From positions 1-64,000 of the forward strand of contig SLDY01000016.1 in assembly GCA_007125005.1 (NCBI GenBank): a stretch of 64,000 nt of DNA, given 5' to 3'. The position numbers and the translations under genes are program-made. The DNA comes from Natronohydrobacter sp. (lineage in GTDB: Bacteria; Pseudomonadota; Alphaproteobacteria; Rhodobacterales; Rhodobacteraceae). The notes beneath the pieces are model-generated. The model ran no database searches and had not been told where the DNA came from. It was given only the letters and a program-made list of their open reading frames with translations. Shown here piece by piece: positions 63,825 to 64,000 of this stretch (the stretch's first letter is position 1; each line of letters opens with the position of its first letter).

Positions 63825-64000
63825 ATGTCCAACAGTCCTACCACTCCCGGCATCGTGCCTGCGCGCCTTCATCCCGAGGATTACCCGCGCCATTTCGATG
63901 ATCTTTATCCCGATTTTGATCCGCATGAGGCAAGGGTCGCTGCGGATCGGTGCTATTTCTGCCATGATGCTCCCTGCATCACGGCCTGTCCGACAGAGAT
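63825..64000 (+). CDS. preT: NAD-dependent dihydropyrimidine dehydrogenase subunit PreT, N-terminal part
   Basis: The window ends inside this gene; about 58 codons are visible. The sequence PEDYPRHFDDLYPDFDPHEARVAADRCYFCHDAPCITACPT has the N-terminal Fe-S cluster Cys pattern of PreT/GltD-like subunits. With PreA it reduces uracil and thymine in pyrimidine catabolism. The rest of the gene and its preA neighbour lie outside. The start lacks a strong ribosome site. Confidence 0.85.
   Translation, partial: MSNSPTTPGIVPARLHPEDYPRHFDDLYPDFDPHEARVAADRCYFCHDAPCITACPTE

Overview
The window looks like a chromosomal segment of a Rhodobacterales alphaproteobacterium (Rhodobacter/Roseobacter relatives). 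The evidence is a GC-rich sequence with gcrA, a COQ9 family gene, a DUF6324 family gene, an rpoZ-spoT-DUF2062-pdxJ-acpS block, a murB-ddl-ftsQAZ block, a kinase that fuses an SLC5 transporter to a histidine kinase, and a tRNA-His with A73 and no encoded G-1. Almost everything is core metabolism and cell-cycle machinery. I see no prophage, plasmid, CRISPR array or intact insertion sequence.

Layout. 1-6.5 kb: the end of folK, then rpoZ, spoT/rel, a DUF2062 membrane protein, pdxJ and acpS on the + strand, facing a membrane-anchored hydrolase. 6.6-11.6 kb: tig, then an ilvI-fkbM-ilvH group on the - strand, preceded by a promoter, a 16-residue leader peptide rich in Val, Leu and Ile codons, and an attenuator terminator. 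11.7-13.2 kb: an ArsR regulator and a PF03773-type permease. 13.2-21 kb: parE facing argH, a tiny lipoprotein, a DUF2834 protein, lysA and a large DUF4175 protein. 21-23 kb: an EAL protein behind a CtrA-like box, then about 0.8 kb without a convincing gene, then rpsU. 23-30 kb: coq9, a class IV aminotransferase, a quinone oxidoreductase and a potFGHI polyamine importer. 30-37.5 kb: katG, a kinase-like protein, two CrcB fluoride-channel subunits, fabI, fabB and gltX. 37.6-46.8 kb: an AsmA protein, a small PLDc_N protein, a cupin, then murB, ddl, ftsQ, ftsA and ftsZ. 46.8-53.8 kb: a tetR gene, SRP RNA, a cytochrome c, an ABC permease, gcrA, a lipoprotein, recN, bamD and lpxC, with recN-bamD-lpxC in inverted orientation relative to ftsZ. 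53.9-64 kb: a DUF6324 gene, tRNA-His, nadD, a PBP4-type carboxypeptidase, accC and accB facing away from a short-chain-acyl-CoA regulator, a receiver/small membrane protein/SLC5-kinase operon, and the start of preT.

The strongest regulatory observations are the ilv attenuator, the repeated operator-like motif before arsR and its permease, the terminator between potF and potG, the CtrA-like box before the EAL gene, and an AT-rich perfect inverted repeat before preT. The strongest structural observations are the unusual tRNA-His, the inverted ftsZ-lpxC neighbourhood, an FtsQ with a very long cytoplasmic N-terminus, and the paired crcB genes. I did not find a clearly new multi-gene system. The sensor operon at 60.3-63.7 kb is the best candidate for novel biology.
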